The translations under genes were made by a program, and so were the position numbers. Under the pieces are notes generated by a model. It did not search any database. It was given only the letters and a program-made list of their open reading frames with translations, and was not told the origin of the DNA. From Colletotrichum lupini (lineage: Eukaryota; Ascomycota; Sordariomycetes; Glomerellales; Glomerellaceae): a stretch of DNA of 64,000 nucleotides. Shown one piece after another: positions 21,728 through 33,616 of this stretch. Within the stretch, counting starts at the first letter, position 1; the number at the start of each line of letters is the position of its first letter. The DNA lies in the NCBI RefSeq assembly GCF_023278565.1, contig NC_064678.1, forward strand, positions 3,968,001 through 4,032,000. The letters are read 5' to 3'.

Positions 21728-22708
21728 ATGGTTGAAGTACTTCCCTCAGGCCTCGCCCAGAATGGTCAACCTCAGCAGTCTCAAGACTCTGCCGACCACG
21801 TCGCCTCTGTTGCCCGTCTATTACTCGCAACCAACCTCGCCTCTCGTCAGGAAAACAAGATGATGACCCGCGAGGAACGTCAGGTCATGATCGATGAGCT
21901 CAGCAAGAAGCGCGCCGGCTGGCGCACTCCTCGTCGCGGCTGGTCCATCACCGACTCTCCCGTGGCATCAGCTCAGGGCAGCCCCGCGCCCCAAGCTACA
22001 GCCTCCCCGTATCCCGCACCTCCCTCAATCCAACACGAAGCTATAGAGAGGCATGCTATTGCCTCTGTTCCAGAACAATCTGAGCTTCCAATGCAGGATA
22101 TGAAGAACGCCCCTCAACCGCCCCAGGTCCGCCGACCTCCCTTGCCGCCCCCGCGCCGTTCCTACTCAGTCATGGACTACGAGCCTCCGGCGCGCATCCA
22201 TCGTCCTTCGGCTCGCATGGACATCTTCGACCTCCCCGCTGAGCTACACTACGCCATCTTCGACCACCTCGACCCCATCGACAGCACCTGTTTCGGCCTG
22301 ACCAACAGCCACTTCTACGATATCCATCGACGTATGCACGGTCCGGTCCCTCTCACGTCCCGGCGCAACGGTCCCAACGACCTGGAATGGGCATGGAGGT
22401 TCGCCGGTCCCCTCATTTACAGCGACTCGGCTGCACCTCCTCCGGAGGCTTTCAAGGAGCACGCTCACGATCTCGAGCGCATGCGCGTCAAGGGTCAGGT
22501 GTACTGCCGAAAGTGTGGAATTTCCCGCTGCGAGCTGCATCGTCACCTCAAAGAATGGATGGGCCCCAACCTGGAGTACTGCACCGTCACTCAAAAGTAC
22601 GGCCCTCTGCCTTCTGGAGAAGCCGCAGACACTTGCTACATCAAGTCTCCCAAGAACCCGCACCGCTGTGGTCGGCATGCCGCGAAGCCTGTCAAATCGC
22701 ATAACTGA
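21728..22708 (+). CDS. F-box protein with Cys-rich C-terminal module
   Basis: Single exon, 326 residues. The start is the first ATG in the frame, nine bases after the poly-C tract. The frame stays open upstream (to about 21455) without any ATG, because the tract reads as proline. Residues 1-160 are disordered and Pro/Gln-rich, with a basic segment (SKKRAGWRTPRRGW). An F-box lies at about residues 164-202 (MDIFDLPAELHYAIFDHLDP, then CFGLTNSHFYDIHR). After it come a linker and a cysteine/histidine-rich segment (YCRKCGISRCELHRHLKEW, and further Cys in LEYC, TCYI and HRCGRH), which may bind zinc. F-box proteins bring substrates to SCF ubiquitin ligases through Skp1; the target is unknown. Many fungal genomes carry this short F-box plus Cys layout. 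Confidence 0.87.
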   Translation: MVEVLPSGLAQNGQPQQSQDSADHVASVARLLLATNLASRQENKMMTREERQVMIDELSKKRAGWRTPRRGWSITDSPVASAQGSPAPQATASPYPAPPSIQHEAIERHAIASVPEQSELPMQDMKNAPQPPQVRRPPLPPPRRSYSVMDYEPPARIHRPSARMDIFDLPAELHYAIFDHLDPIDSTCFGLTNSHFYDIHRRMHGPVPLTSRRNGPNDLEWAWRFAGPLIYSDSAAPPPEAFKEHAHDLERMRVKGQVYCRKCGISRCELHRHLKEWMGPNLEYCTVTQKYGPLPSGEAADTCYIKSPKNPHRCGRHAAKPVKSHN

Positions 22709-24842
22709 GAGGCGTATCTGAACTAGCTTGCGAATTTTTTGTTTTCTTAAGCATTGCGATTGGAATTCGGTATGATCAAACACGCTGTGGCACCTACGGG
22801 TCCGCTTACTTGTGTGACATGGAGTTGAGACAGCAAAACAAAGGGAAGCATCGCGCGAGAGGGTTATCTGTATCATTAGACGAGAAAGGCGTTGGGTTTG
22901 GTCAGACAATGTCTGGAAGAGGAGGAAGGGAGTCAAGACACATTGCGGCATGTAGCTTCAGATTACCATCTACAAAGCATGGAGAGATGAGAAAGATAGC
23001 ACAGCGAGAGGGTGGCATGGTCGCACATGATTATCGACTGCAGCTGCGCGCACAAGACTACAGCTAGACAAGATGAGATAAAAGAGACACGATTATACCA
23101 TGACCACGGTCATAGCCATGCTCACCCACTACGTTCATGCGACCAGGATTGCATCGAATAGCCTCACAATCCACTCGCTCATCGCCGACTGCCACGTGAA
23201 CGTTGTTGGTAACGAAAGAGTTGATATTTGTGTTGCACTGAACCCACTGGAATGACGTAATGTTCGATGCGGATAGATTGTGGACCCTGAAAATAGGCCA
23301 TCCCGTGTAATGCCGAAAGAGAGGGAGGGATCCGTATGTGTGCAGATGGGCAGCGTCATTCTTGATGGACTTCGGGCAGCGGCCGAGGGAAGGGGACCTG
23401 AGTCGCGTGCTTCAAAGTAGTGTGCCTGGTTTTGATAGAAAGTGATTGGACAATGGGAAAATGTTTATCTGCTGGGCATCTGATAAGGAGGGACCTAGAG
23501 TTTGAGGCGCACTTCACGACGTTGGTCTATGACAGCTACTTATTTCTTTTTATCTAACAGACGGCCACACTGAGGGTTTGGTGAGAGGTGTTTCTTGTAT
23601 GATTTCAGCAGTCGCAGTAAGTCATGGACTGTAGGAGCTGTAATTCTCGACCTTTCAGAACATTGAGAAGCTTGTTTCCGTACCCTGAAAGTATCACAGC
23701 GCGTAGAACGAAGAAGAGAATTCTATCATTTATTCTCATTAAGCATGCCGGCGAAGAGAAATGAAGCGGGAAGTGAGCCACATGATCAACTTTGTAGTTT
23801 CTTGAATTATCACTGCAAACCCGCTATTTCATAGAGATTTTCTGATAATACCATTGAAGGGGCCATCTCACAGGGAGACATAGCATACACCACAAACAGT
23901 CTCAACGCCATCCTGCTGTAGAATGCCGCCCGTGATGCATCGACTGTTTGAGGGCATCAGGCCATTTGTTATTAGAAATCCAGTTCTTGAAGTTTCTCGG
24001 CCTTTGATACCGCCGTGGCGTATTTCTAAGGGCCGTTATGTACTTTTTAAGATATAACATCCCATCAACTACTAAAAGGCGTTACTACATCCGTCTCTCG
24101 TCTTCCTCCAACTTTTACTTCTTTTCTAAACTATTCTTAGGCGAATATGAGAACAATAGGGTCGGATGGATATATAATCGGTATTACCTCTTGGGAAAGT
24201 ACATGTACATGTATTGACGCCATCTAGCAGTTGATGGGATCATGGCCTATGTTCAGTGTCTTGGGATGACGGTATTGCAACGGGGCCGTGCCAAGCCAGC
24301 TTGGTGAACCTGCCCGTAGTGATGATTTGCGGACCAGCGGGGTCGCAGATCCGTGCCTTCGAACCTAGAAAGTTTCCTCGGCGTTTTATTCGCCTTCCCA
24401 ACTAAGTGACATTCAACGTCGCGAGACAACGCCTCAAGAGCGTATTCACTAACCGTCCTGCATCTCCGTCATGGCTGGTTCTCAAACTTCATTCAGCTAA
24501 GGCTCACATCGTCCCGGCTGGGCTCAGTTAAAGTGGCTCGGTGCAATTTCCCCCACCAAGCACAATGTTCCCCACGTCAGTGAACCGGGGGTGTCGTCCA
24601 GTCTCGCTGCTTCGATGGGAAAGGGGCCCCGGAGCCGCGTATTCTATTTACGAATACTGTCCGTACGGCAAAAGAGCATCTCACTTTTTCTCGAACGATT
24701 GGAGGGTCGATGTTCATCAAGAACTTGCAGGCGGGCTGACCTTTGATCTCCAGAATGTGCCATCAGTTGCGCGAAAGACAACACCAATGATCTGATCCTT
24801 TCTTCATATACTTGAGAGTGCGACAGAACTCGGGTCGTCGCA
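22709..24842. other. Intergenic region between the F-box and GT90 genes
   Basis: 2.1 kb. The part at about 23500-24200 is more AT-rich than its surroundings and could be old, mutated repeat DNA. A perfect 14-bp palindrome (TACATGTACATGTA) lies at 24200-24213. The last 500 nt should hold the GT90 promoter. No gene seen. Confidence 0.55.
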
Positions 24843-26777
24843 ATGGCATGGAGGGCCAACCGTCCGCCGCCCAGCTCGGCCAAGCCGTTGCTCAAAGGCG
24901 TGCTGGCCGTCTTCATTCTGACTCTTATTTTGACGAGCACCTACATGTACCGCGACACAATCAGCAGCAACGCTTCCCGGATCAAGTTCACCGACGGCGC
25001 CGCGACAGACTACTTCAAGTACCCATTCAACGCCAGCAATGCCGACGCGAACCCGATCGACTGGCTGATTCACGACGCGCGAACGAAACAGGCGGCTGTG
25101 CTTCAGAAACGAAGTCGCACGCTTCATAATGCGGCGCAACGTTATCGAGAGCGAAGGGGCAGACATCCGCCGCCTGGATTCCAGGAATGGTTCCGCAGCG
25201 CCATGGACACCGATGCGATCGTTGTCGAAGACTTCTTTGACCGGATCTATGACGATCTCAGGCCGTTTTGGGCCCTCGAGCCCAAGACCATCACGAAGCA
25301 AGCCAACGCCGGTGACCATGTTGTGAGGGTACGAAACGGTACGGCCACTGGACAGGGGAACACGGAAGGAAAGGAGCCATGGCTCGACCTCTGGACGGCT
25401 CTGGTGACCGAGTTTGCGCAACACCTGCCGGACGTGGACATGCCCATCAACTACATGCAGGAGCCCCGAATCTTGGTGCCGCGCAAGGATATGGAGAAGT
25501 ATGTAGCAAAGGAGGAGAAGAAGAGGGCTATGCCCACGAAGAACAAGGCTACGAGTGTGTTCCAAAGCTTGGCCGGTGTAGATGCGACGCAGGGCAAGCT
25601 TGCTTCTTCTGCGAAATGGACCAGCGGCGACCGTCGCAAGTATTGGGATCTCGTTCGAGAGGCCTGCCCTGCAGATACCCCAGCCAAGAACGTACCCGCT
25701 GCGACAGACCTTTCCCTCCCGCCAACCTTGCCATACTCGTGGACGGCGCCTTTTGCTCGCCAAGGCTACGTCCAGAACTTCACGAGCTCCATGGACCCAT
25801 GTGTGCAGCCACACCTCCGCTCGCTCCACGGGACCTTTGTCGAGCCGCTCAACGTCAACACCACAAGGGATCTTATCCCCCTCTTCGGAGGCTCGAAACT
25901 CCGCGTCAACTCGGACATACTCATCCCGGGCGCCATGTACCTCTCCGATAACCCATCCTACACCGGCGGCAACGTCCGCGGGCCCGCGTGGCCGGAGAAG
26001 CGCGACCGCCTTATCTGGCGCGGCATCGGCTCGGGCGGCCTCGCAAAGTCGGATAACTGGATGCACTTCCACCGCCAGCGCCTGGTGGAGATGCTCAACG
26101 GGACGACGGTTCGCGGCATGGAAGCCAACGACGTCCGGGCCATGACCTTTGACATGCCTCCTCTAGATCGCTACGACACCAAGCGCCGCCGCGACAAGCG
26201 GCTCGGCGCGTTCCTGTCCCGGTTCGCGGACGCCGGGTTCACGCAGCTCCTGTGCGGGCCCAGTGCACACGACCGGCGCAGGGGGGAGGAGGAGTGCGGC
26301 TGGCTAACGCCGCACCTGTCCGTCGTCAACGGCACGCCCATGGCCGAGCAATTCACGAGCAAGTTCCTGCCCGACGCGGACGGGTATAGCTTCAGCGGGC
26401 GGTTCAGGGCGTTTATGCTGTCGACCAGCGTGCCGCTCAAGGCGACGGTGTACGCCGAGTGGCACGACGACCGGCTCACGCCGTGGATGCACTTTGTGCC
26501 GCTTGACAATACCTTTCAGGACCTCTACGGCGTCTTGGACTTCTTTACGGATGGCGATGATGACGAGCCTCGGGGATGGGGCGTCCACAAGGTGCTTGGG
26601 AAGAAGAGCAAAGGTGACGACGCGGCGCGGTGGATCGCCGAGCAGGGAAAGGAGTGGGCGGACAAGGTGCTCAGGCGTGAGGACATGCGGTTGTACGTCT
26701 GGAGGCTCTTGCTAGAGTTTGCGAGAGTCTGCGACGATCATCGGGATACGCTAGGTTACGTGGATGACCTGCCGTAA
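24843..26777 (+). CDS. GT90-family glycosyltransferase (CAP10-like), type II membrane protein
   Basis: Single exon, 644 residues, ATG at 24843. A short basic cytoplasmic tail is followed by one signal-anchor helix (about residues 17-36, LLKGVLAVFILTLILTSTYM) and then a lumenal domain, typical of a Golgi type II enzyme. The C-terminal half carries the CAP10/GT90 landmarks. These are SDILIPGAMYLSDNPSYTG, the RLIWRGIGSGG segment (W392, R393, G394) followed by HFHRQRLVEM, and SGRFRAFMLSTSVPLKAT leading into AEWHDDRLTPWMHFVPLDN (E539, W540). Several N-x-S/T sites fit a lumenal position. The family includes Cryptococcus Cap10 and xylosyltransferase Cxt1, which transfer xylose or related sugars to polysaccharides or glycolipids; the substrate here is unknown. 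Very high GC at third positions is seen through the second half. Confidence 0.94.
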   Translation: MAWRANRPPPSSAKPLLKGVLAVFILTLILTSTYMYRDTISSNASRIKFTDGAATDYFKYPFNASNADANPIDWLIHDARTKQAAVLQKRSRTLHNAAQRYRERRGRHPPPGFQEWFRSAMDTDAIVVEDFFDRIYDDLRPFWALEPKTITKQANAGDHVVRVRNGTATGQGNTEGKEPWLDLWTALVTEFAQHLPDVDMPINYMQEPRILVPRKDMEKYVAKEEKKRAMPTKNKATSVFQSLAGVDATQGKLASSAKWTSGDRRKYWDLVREACPADTPAKNVPAATDLSLPPTLPYSWTAPFARQGYVQNFTSSMDPCVQPHLRSLHGTFVEPLNVNTTRDLIPLFGGSKLRVNSDILIPGAMYLSDNPSYTGGNVRGPAWPEKRDRLIWRGIGSGGLAKSDNWMHFHRQRLVEMLNGTTVRGMEANDVRAMTFDMPPLDRYDTKRRRDKRLGAFLSRFADAGFTQLLCGPSAHDRRRGEEECGWLTPHLSVVNGTPMAEQFTSKFLPDADGYSFSGRFRAFMLSTSVPLKATVYAEWHDDRLTPWMHFVPLDNTFQDLYGVLDFFTDGDDDEPRGWGVHKVLGKKSKGDDAARWIAEQGKEWADKVLRREDMRLYVWRLLLEFARVCDDHRDTLGYVDDLP

Positions 26778-28014
26778 AAGGTCTTGTTGATGTCATATTC
26801 CCTTCCCTGGATTTTCTTTTCTGGCATGGTTTGCTGTACACGCATATATACGCTCTGGGATATACCATGGGAAATAATCGACGGCGCAGGCGTTCAGGAT
26901 TGGGGAGTAGGGAAGAAGAAAAAAGTTCGCGGCAAGGTTTAGCCTTTGTACGCCAAGAGGGAAGAAGAGGAGACAACATATTGCATTGAGCGAGAAGTAT
27001 GTACAAGACCTAATTGTTTTTCGTCACCTCCGGCTCATCTCGTAGTCGCAATCCCACGATTCCTTATTGAAGCTTATTTTCCGAATCCATGACTGTATTT
27101 GCTTTGCTGGGAGCAGGCTCCCGGTCCGGCGGCCGTCGCCGTGTCGTTTTCGTCAAGTTGGGAATTGCCACATGCAATCTTCTTTTCCGCAGCGTGCAGG
27201 AAGCTTGGGTCGCAACTATCACGAATCGGCGAGAAGACGCGGACATGGGGGATTACCCTTCCCCCTCTCCAAACTTTCGTCTACACCCCGCCGCCGAATG
27301 CAGGCGGGAAGGCGCTTAAAGTCTGCACCCACAGGTTCAAGGTAGACTTCTCCCGGGATCCGATTTCCCTTTAGTGCTGAGCATACCTTGGGTGAACGAT
27401 GATGCGCTCGGCGCAACAGCAGTGGCCGTCGGCCGTCCGTGAATCTACGGAGCCTACGGGAGCATGCCGGGAAAGTTGGGTCCAATGGACGTGTAACTTT
27501 CCAGTGCGACCGGCACCTCGCCAGTCTTAATTTCTTGATCTTTTATGGAATGTGGAAAGCATGGAAGAGAGCCGCCGGACCCGCGGGATAGGTAGTCGTC
27601 TATGCAAGTGCACTCATTCACTGCTTCCTTCACTTATTCCTTCTCGTCCGGGTACACGGGCAGGATATATAATGTAACCCACATGTGCGCCCCTTCGTCT
27701 TGATTTAGACGCTTGGATTACACACTCCGCTGGGATCTGGTGTGAGTCGCAATTCGCAATGCACGTTTGCACACTCCCTCAGTCCCCGGTGCACATCGTC
27801 GGCGGGCATCGCCGGTCAGCTTGGTATCACAGTTTGCCGCGCTGGCGACCGAGCAAGGTCATCTCTTTGAGACCCGCGACATCTCCGGAGCAAGGCGTGC
27901 CTGAAAGATCTCGGAAGGGCTCTCGGCGTTTTGAATCGCAGACGGTGAGTGAACTGAGTGGTTGCCTCTCTTCCCCCGCCAACCCAATATACCCAGTAAT
28001 TGACCGTTTGACAG
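26778..28014. other. Intergenic region after the GT90 gene
   Basis: 1.2 kb. It holds the GT90 3' UTR. At 27943-28014 a stretch looks like an intron (GTGAGT donor, TTGAC branch, CAG acceptor) and ends exactly at the ATG of the doubtful gene at 28015. Nothing else recognisable. Confidence 0.5.
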
Positions 28015-28464
28015 ATGGCATATACACCTCAAAATGGAGATAGTCAGAGGTCAACAAGCTCCGATGCGGATGAAAAGCTGCTAGAGGAGAAGGCGTTCAT
28101 GGTGGAGGTATCAGAGTTGGAGGTTAGACCACTGCTCGGTCACGACGACGAGTACCTCTCTCGGGCGTGTCTCCCGCGGAAGCGATCTCTGAAGACACGC
28201 TTCCGGATCCGACGTCTTTCGCGGTCGCGTAGTAACCACAACTCAGAGGGCAGACCTTTTGAGGAGGCGAATGGTTCTTACTCTTCTACAAAGGACAAGA
28301 AGCAGTCGCTCGCTACCCGCAAAGCACAGGGCGAGGGCGCCTCCGGGAATCAACGCGGCAGCTCTATGAATTGCATGGCCTACCACATCGCGGTCGGCCT
28401 ATCGTGGAGCATGCCGGCTCCTTTCGATATGATGCCCACGGGGTATCCAACGAGGTTGTTCTGA
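28015..28464 (+). pseudogene. Doubtful small gene, possibly a broken remnant
   Basis: An ATG frame of 149 codons, placed directly after an intron-like stretch (27943-28014: GTGAGT donor, TTGAC branch, CAG acceptor). The N-terminal 90 residues are charged and Ser/Arg-rich (EKLLEEKAFMVEVSELEVRP, RFRIRRLSRSRS) and resemble a disordered cytoplasmic tail. The last part of the frame looks unlike protein. The next frame over gives RPIVEHAGSFRYDAHGVSNE and ends at 28484. Another stretch at about 28560-28670 reads FFVLYFTISFLGNELAMRF in a further frame. This pattern would fit a gene that has lost its frame, but I recognise no family. It may equally be chance. Confidence 0.27.
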
Positions 28465-28484
28465 GGTTTAATGAGATGTTGATG

Positions 28485-30541
28485 TGAGGAAGGGAGAGAC
28501 TGAGGAGACGTTCAACAAGGCGTTTAGGGGGCTGTAGCTTGGTATTGGCGTTCGGGTAGGCTATCGGCTGACGGGGCTTTCTTTGTCTTGTACTTCACAA
28601 TATCCTTCCTAGGGAATGAGCTTGCTATGAGATTTGAAACGGTGTTTCCTTGTGTGACGGAGCCATTGTGAGTCTTGCCTGAATCATGAAGTTGTATTTT
28701 GCTTGCGGAACACACTGTTCTACCGCGTCTACCGCTTGGGTTTGGCTAGCTTATACTGACAAAGCTCACTTCCAGTGGTGGCAAGTCAATGCGTGGCTTG
28801 AAGACAAAGTGAAAGCGAAGAAGTCGTAAGCTACGAGGTCCTTAAAAGTAGTTCGAATGAGATCTATCCAGTGACCCTCATCCGGAAGGTCATCAGTGCG
28901 GCTGGCCTCGTCCAGGATGTATTTGTGTTTCGGCTCAAGCTGCATGCGCCTCTAGGCCTGAATGGTTTATAAAGGGAATCCATTCATATCCAACCCAACA
29001 GCATCGATGGTGTAGTCACGTGCATGATCCTCTCGGGGAAATACATGGTTAGCATCGGCGCCTGAAGTCATGACAATAAGTGAAAAACCTGCTGGCCGAA
29101 GAGTGTCGAAGTCCTGACTGATTAGCTTCTCTGTGTCTATAATCTTCCGAACTCTTATGTTGTAGTGCATTAAGATTCGATCAAGCGGTGTTATTTGCAT
29201 TTGATTTATTTTTTGCTAATCTTCCTTCGATTCGCAATTTCCGGCAACCTCTTCCTCTGCTACCAACTACTTTGTATCCGGTCCCATCTCGAGCCTCGAG
29301 GCGGATAGAATAGTAGTGTCATGAATATGAGTGAGAGAGAGAACAAAGGTATCTATCAAGAGGTTCACATTCAGAAGCTATTCGCGTCCTTCATCCCGCA
29401 GCTGTACATTGCGGCACATGGAACTACAGAGTAATAGTAACCGTTTGCATTTTCCCTCGATTCTTTCCAGGTCGCCGGCGACGTAAGATGCTCTCGCGAG
29501 AAGCTTTTACTCATGAGTCAAAGAATGACTCGTCCAACTATATCGATTATGTTTTCCCGGGGCAGCTCAGCTACACATATATCGCAGCTTCATGACACGA
29601 TTCCCTAAGTTCGTTCAATTGCACACACTAAGGGGTAGAAAACCGACTTTATTACAGCTCCAGGGTGCCGATGTCGGTATCGGGTTGTTCTCTTGATATG
29701 ACCCGAAGGTGAGAAACATCGGACGCATAGGCCGGAGATAGGCATATCCGGTTACCACATCCAGGACGGAGACAGTGAGGAAAAAGACCGAAGAAAAAGC
29801 GGCTTACAACATACCCGGTAACTGAGAGCGGTCTCGTATGTTTACTCTATCTGACTGATACAATATTTTCTTATCAAGTCACAACCTGCAGGAGCATATC
29901 AATGTTGACGGAGGCTGGTATGTATTATCGGCGAATAGAGGAGGTTGGAGAGGCCGGGAGCGAAGCGCGAGCCGTTAGCCGGCAAAAGCGGGGCAGAGTT
30001 GGCTGCAGCCCGGGTGGGACCCTGTCGCTCTGCTAAGCTGCTTCGCCGAACCGCCCAACTGTGACGTTTTTCTGGCAGTAAGAGCAAGCAACTGAATCGA
30101 GCAATGCCCTGGGGAAAAGGTGGGGGAGCCAAGCTCGGAACTGGATTACCAAGCTTGCTGCTGTCAGGTAGAGCAAAAGCAACCTCAACAACTTGACATG
30201 ACGGACGCTACTACTCAACTCCCTCTAGTATCTCTCACATGCACTCACTTGCTCATGTGACAGTACCTCAAGGTCAAACTAGGGCCTAAATCCGCCTCAG
30301 AGAACAGGGCGACAGAGAAAGAGAGGCAGTTTGATGCTTTTCAGTGTTTCCTTGCATTGTTCATGTTCATCTCTTCGTTCCTTCAACACCTAACATCAAC
30401 TCACAAAAAGTCTCGGCAAAAGCAAACCTTGAGAATTAAGCTGACGCGTGGGGAAAAGGGCTGAATGGCAACGACACCGGCTCCGAACGCAGCGTGTTTC
30501 CGACAAAGACCTTGAGGCATTTTGGCCGTTGACGATCAAAC
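28485..30541. other. Intergenic region before the MFS gene
   Basis: 2.1 kb. It contains possible scraps of the doubtful gene (to about 28830) and then mixed-composition DNA with no convincing frame. The last 300 nt should hold the promoter and leader of the MFS transporter. Confidence 0.5.
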
Positions 30542-32568
30542 ATGGCGGCGGCGGCGGTAGAAGAACCGTCGAGTCTCCGCAACCGGCAACAGCATGTCGC
30601 ATCTGAAGTTGACGCCGAGAGGACCGGGACCTCTTCATTCCCCGATGCCACCGAGACGACGACACTACTCAACTCCGAGACGTCTTCTCGGACCCTCCGT
30701 AATGGATCGCCGGCCGGGAGCCGCCGAGACCGAGACTCGGACGACGACAACGACGATGATGGGCCTAAGCAGTCTATTAGCAAGACGCGTGCTGGCGTCT
30801 TGATGTTGAGTACCTGGATTCTCATCTTCCTCCAAGGTGTGTTGTATCTTCGATGTCTCGAATAGTATCGTGAAGTTAGTAGACTAAATCCCCTTGCACA
30901 GCATCAAACACATCCGGCATGACAATGACGCAGTCCGTCGTCGCCGAGGACCTCAACGCATACTCGCATGCAATGTGGTTCACCAGCTCCTACCTCATCA
31001 GCATGGCCTCTCTGGCGCCCCTCTTCGGGCGCCTGGCCACCATTTTCTCGCCCCGCATCCTCGTGCTCTGGCTGGGCGGCTTCTTCGGCCTCGGCGGTGT
31101 CGTTACCTCGCAAGCACCCTCCTTCTGGGTCTTTATCGCCGGCAGAATCTTGACGGGTATGGGAGGCGCGGGCATCATGACGCTGTCCGTCATTCTGGTC
31201 CTCGAGCTGGTGGGGAAGAAGAGCAGGGGCGTTTTCGTCGGGCTGGTGAATGCGGGCTTCACGATTGGGTTGTCGTTTGGCGCTGTGGTGTACGGCGCAT
31301 TGTTGCCTGTTATTGGATGGGTTAGTTGACTCTTCCCGTGTCCGTCTGTGGTGAGGAAAGGATTGTGGGCTAATATGATTTATACAGAGGGCTCTGTTCG
31401 GTGTCCAAACACCTCTGGGACTCCTTGCCGGCATTGGTGCGTTCTTGAGCATCCCGAATGGCTTCAGCTCCGACCACAAGACCAGAGGCAAGTCGGTCCT
31501 CCAGAAGCTGGCCCAAATCGACTACGCGGGTGCCTTTATGCTAGTGAGTAGCTTCCCTTTGCGGTGTTAACCGTTTCTCGAAATACCTTACCAGCAGCTA
31601 ACACCCCCTCGCAGGTGCTAACGATTGTGCTCTTCCTATATGGCCTTTCGGGCGACATCAACCCTCTATCCCTACTCCTCTCAGCCGTTTCCCTCCTTCT
31701 CTTCGTCCTCATCGAATTCAAACTCGTCACGGACCCCATTATCCCCATCTCCGTCCTCTCCTCTAGAGGCGTCCTGCTCTCCTGCACAGCCCAGCTCCTC
31801 TTCATGTCAATCCGCTGGACCCTGCTCTACTACAGCCCCATCTTCGTCCTCGCCGTCCGTGGCTACGCCCCCGCCATCGCGGGCTCCATCCTCATCCCCA
31901 CCAACATCGGCTTCGGCTCCGGCGGCCTCATCGTCGGCTGGCTGCACGTCCGCCGCAACGGCGCCTTCTGGTTGCCCTCCGTCATTAGCCTGACGTGCTT
32001 CGCGGCCACCATGTTCGGCCTCTCGCTCGTCGCCACCGAGACCTCGCCGTTCGGCGTCTTTGTCCTGGCCGTCGTGCTCAACGGCCTCGCCACGGGCGCG
32101 ACGCTCAACTACACCCTCGCGCACCTGCTACACCTCAGCCGCCCGGAGGAGCACTTCATCTCGACGTCGTTGCTGGGCACGTTCCGCGGGTTCGGCGGCA
32201 GTTTCGGGACCGCCATCGGCGGCGGCGTGTTTTACCGCCTCCTGCGCTCGGGTCTCGTCGCCAGCTTCACGGAGCTGGACGGCGGCGGGCGTCTTGCCGA
32301 AGGGCGGGAGGAGCTCATTACCAAGCTCATTGGGAGTCCCGCGCTTGTGTTTAACGGCGGGCTGAGTCCTGCCGAGCACGGGATAGCGGTGGAGCGCTAC
32401 GCTGCTGCGTCGAGGGGTACGTGGCGGGCTGCGGCGGCGTTGGCGGTCGTTGCGATTCTGTGTCAGGCAAGTACGGGATGGAGGAGTCCTGTTGGCGGGA
32501 AGGAAGTCGACGATGAGACTGAGGCGAGAGCTACGGTGATGGAGAGCGAGGGCGTCGGGGAGGCGTAG
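30542..32568 (+). CDS. MFS transporter of the vacuolar basic amino acid (Vba/Fnx1-like) type
   Basis: Four exons: 30542-30836, 30902-31320, 31388-31543 and 31615-32568, with introns of 65, 67 and 71 nt. The product has 607 residues. An 84-residue N-terminal cytoplasmic tail is acidic and Ser/Thr-rich. It includes E38-TTT-L42-L43, which fits the [DE]xxxL[LI] signal used by AP-3 for vacuolar sorting. Membrane helices begin at about residue 85 (GVLMLSTWILIFLQ). The loop FLQASNTSGMTMTQSVVAEDL followed by WFTSSYLISMASLAPLFGRL is typical of drug:H+ antiporters and of the fungal Vba/Fnx1 group. Then come GRILTGMGGAGIMTLSVI and further helices. The motif A loop is GRLATIFSPR (residues 141-150) rather than the usual GxLaDrxGR. 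The likely role is proton-coupled transport of basic amino acids or a drug at the vacuole; the substrate is not shown by sequence. Confidence 0.93.
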
Positions 32569-33616
32569 TGGACGGAAATGAATGTCCTATCTTTGGAGGG
32601 TCCGGCTACAGCATATCGCATGGGGCGCAGGGTGAGTGATGTTTTGAGCGTTTGATGTTGCATTATACATGTAGGCACTGCCATGTCGCACGGCAATTTG
32701 GATATAATTGTTTACACCAAGATTTTTAGTGTTCTTCAACATGAAGTTGGCATGTATATTAGTCCGAAAATATGAAAGAGGCGAGATGTTTATACAATAA
32801 CACGAAGCATTATTCATTCACGCTCGATTCCGGTATCAGATATGACTCTCTGCGCCAGTGCCGTCTTGCTGACATTGGCGTCATTGGCAGTTTCGACTAT
32901 GGCCTGCTTTGATGAGCGGTGTGAGAGCAAACTTGACACAATTCGAAGACATCAAGTCGGTCTTGCAAGTTTCACGCGTAAAATTTCACGCCAGATGAAG
33001 TACAACATCGGCTGATGGTGGTATAACGTACCCGGCCACAGGTAGTATCAGGCTGTCTACTTCTTTGGACGGTACGGACTTTTACCGCCAGGAGGCACAA
33101 CTTAAGATCGAGGGCATTCTAGCAAGGTAAGATAGAAGTTGACACATGTCACACTCATCCAGGATTCATCAAATTCATTCGGGCCGCTGGATCAATGTGG
33201 AGTCTTTGCCCGTCGTTTGCAGACTTCAGACATCAGAGGCGGCATGGTGTGATTGTTTCACCTGGCCCAACGGGCTATATGTGCTGACCCGAGAACCGAT
33301 TTGCTCGTCTCGGATTCGGGCCGTGATGCCTTCGACACACATGGTGTTGTGGGTGGTGCATGGCTTGAACGAGGAGCGCTTTATATTAGGCGCTTACGTC
33401 TTCCCGATGAGCACAAAGGGACCCAGATTGCTGATCACTGCGAGGGGCCTGGCATGTTTGAACGCCCTACTGCCAACGTGTGCGAGTATTGGGCGGTTGT
33501 GCTGGGCTGGTTCCGCGTGTAAGTCGGAAGACAATACGCCGTAACTTTTACGATTCCTCAGCCCTGATCGCAGGAGTTCAGGCCAAAGACCGGCATTAGT
33601 AATACGGAAGGCGAAT

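Noticed and set aside
28967..29200. 77-codon ATG-started frame on the minus strand
   Set aside because: Looks protein-like but has no family resemblance, no splice partners and no promoter evidence.
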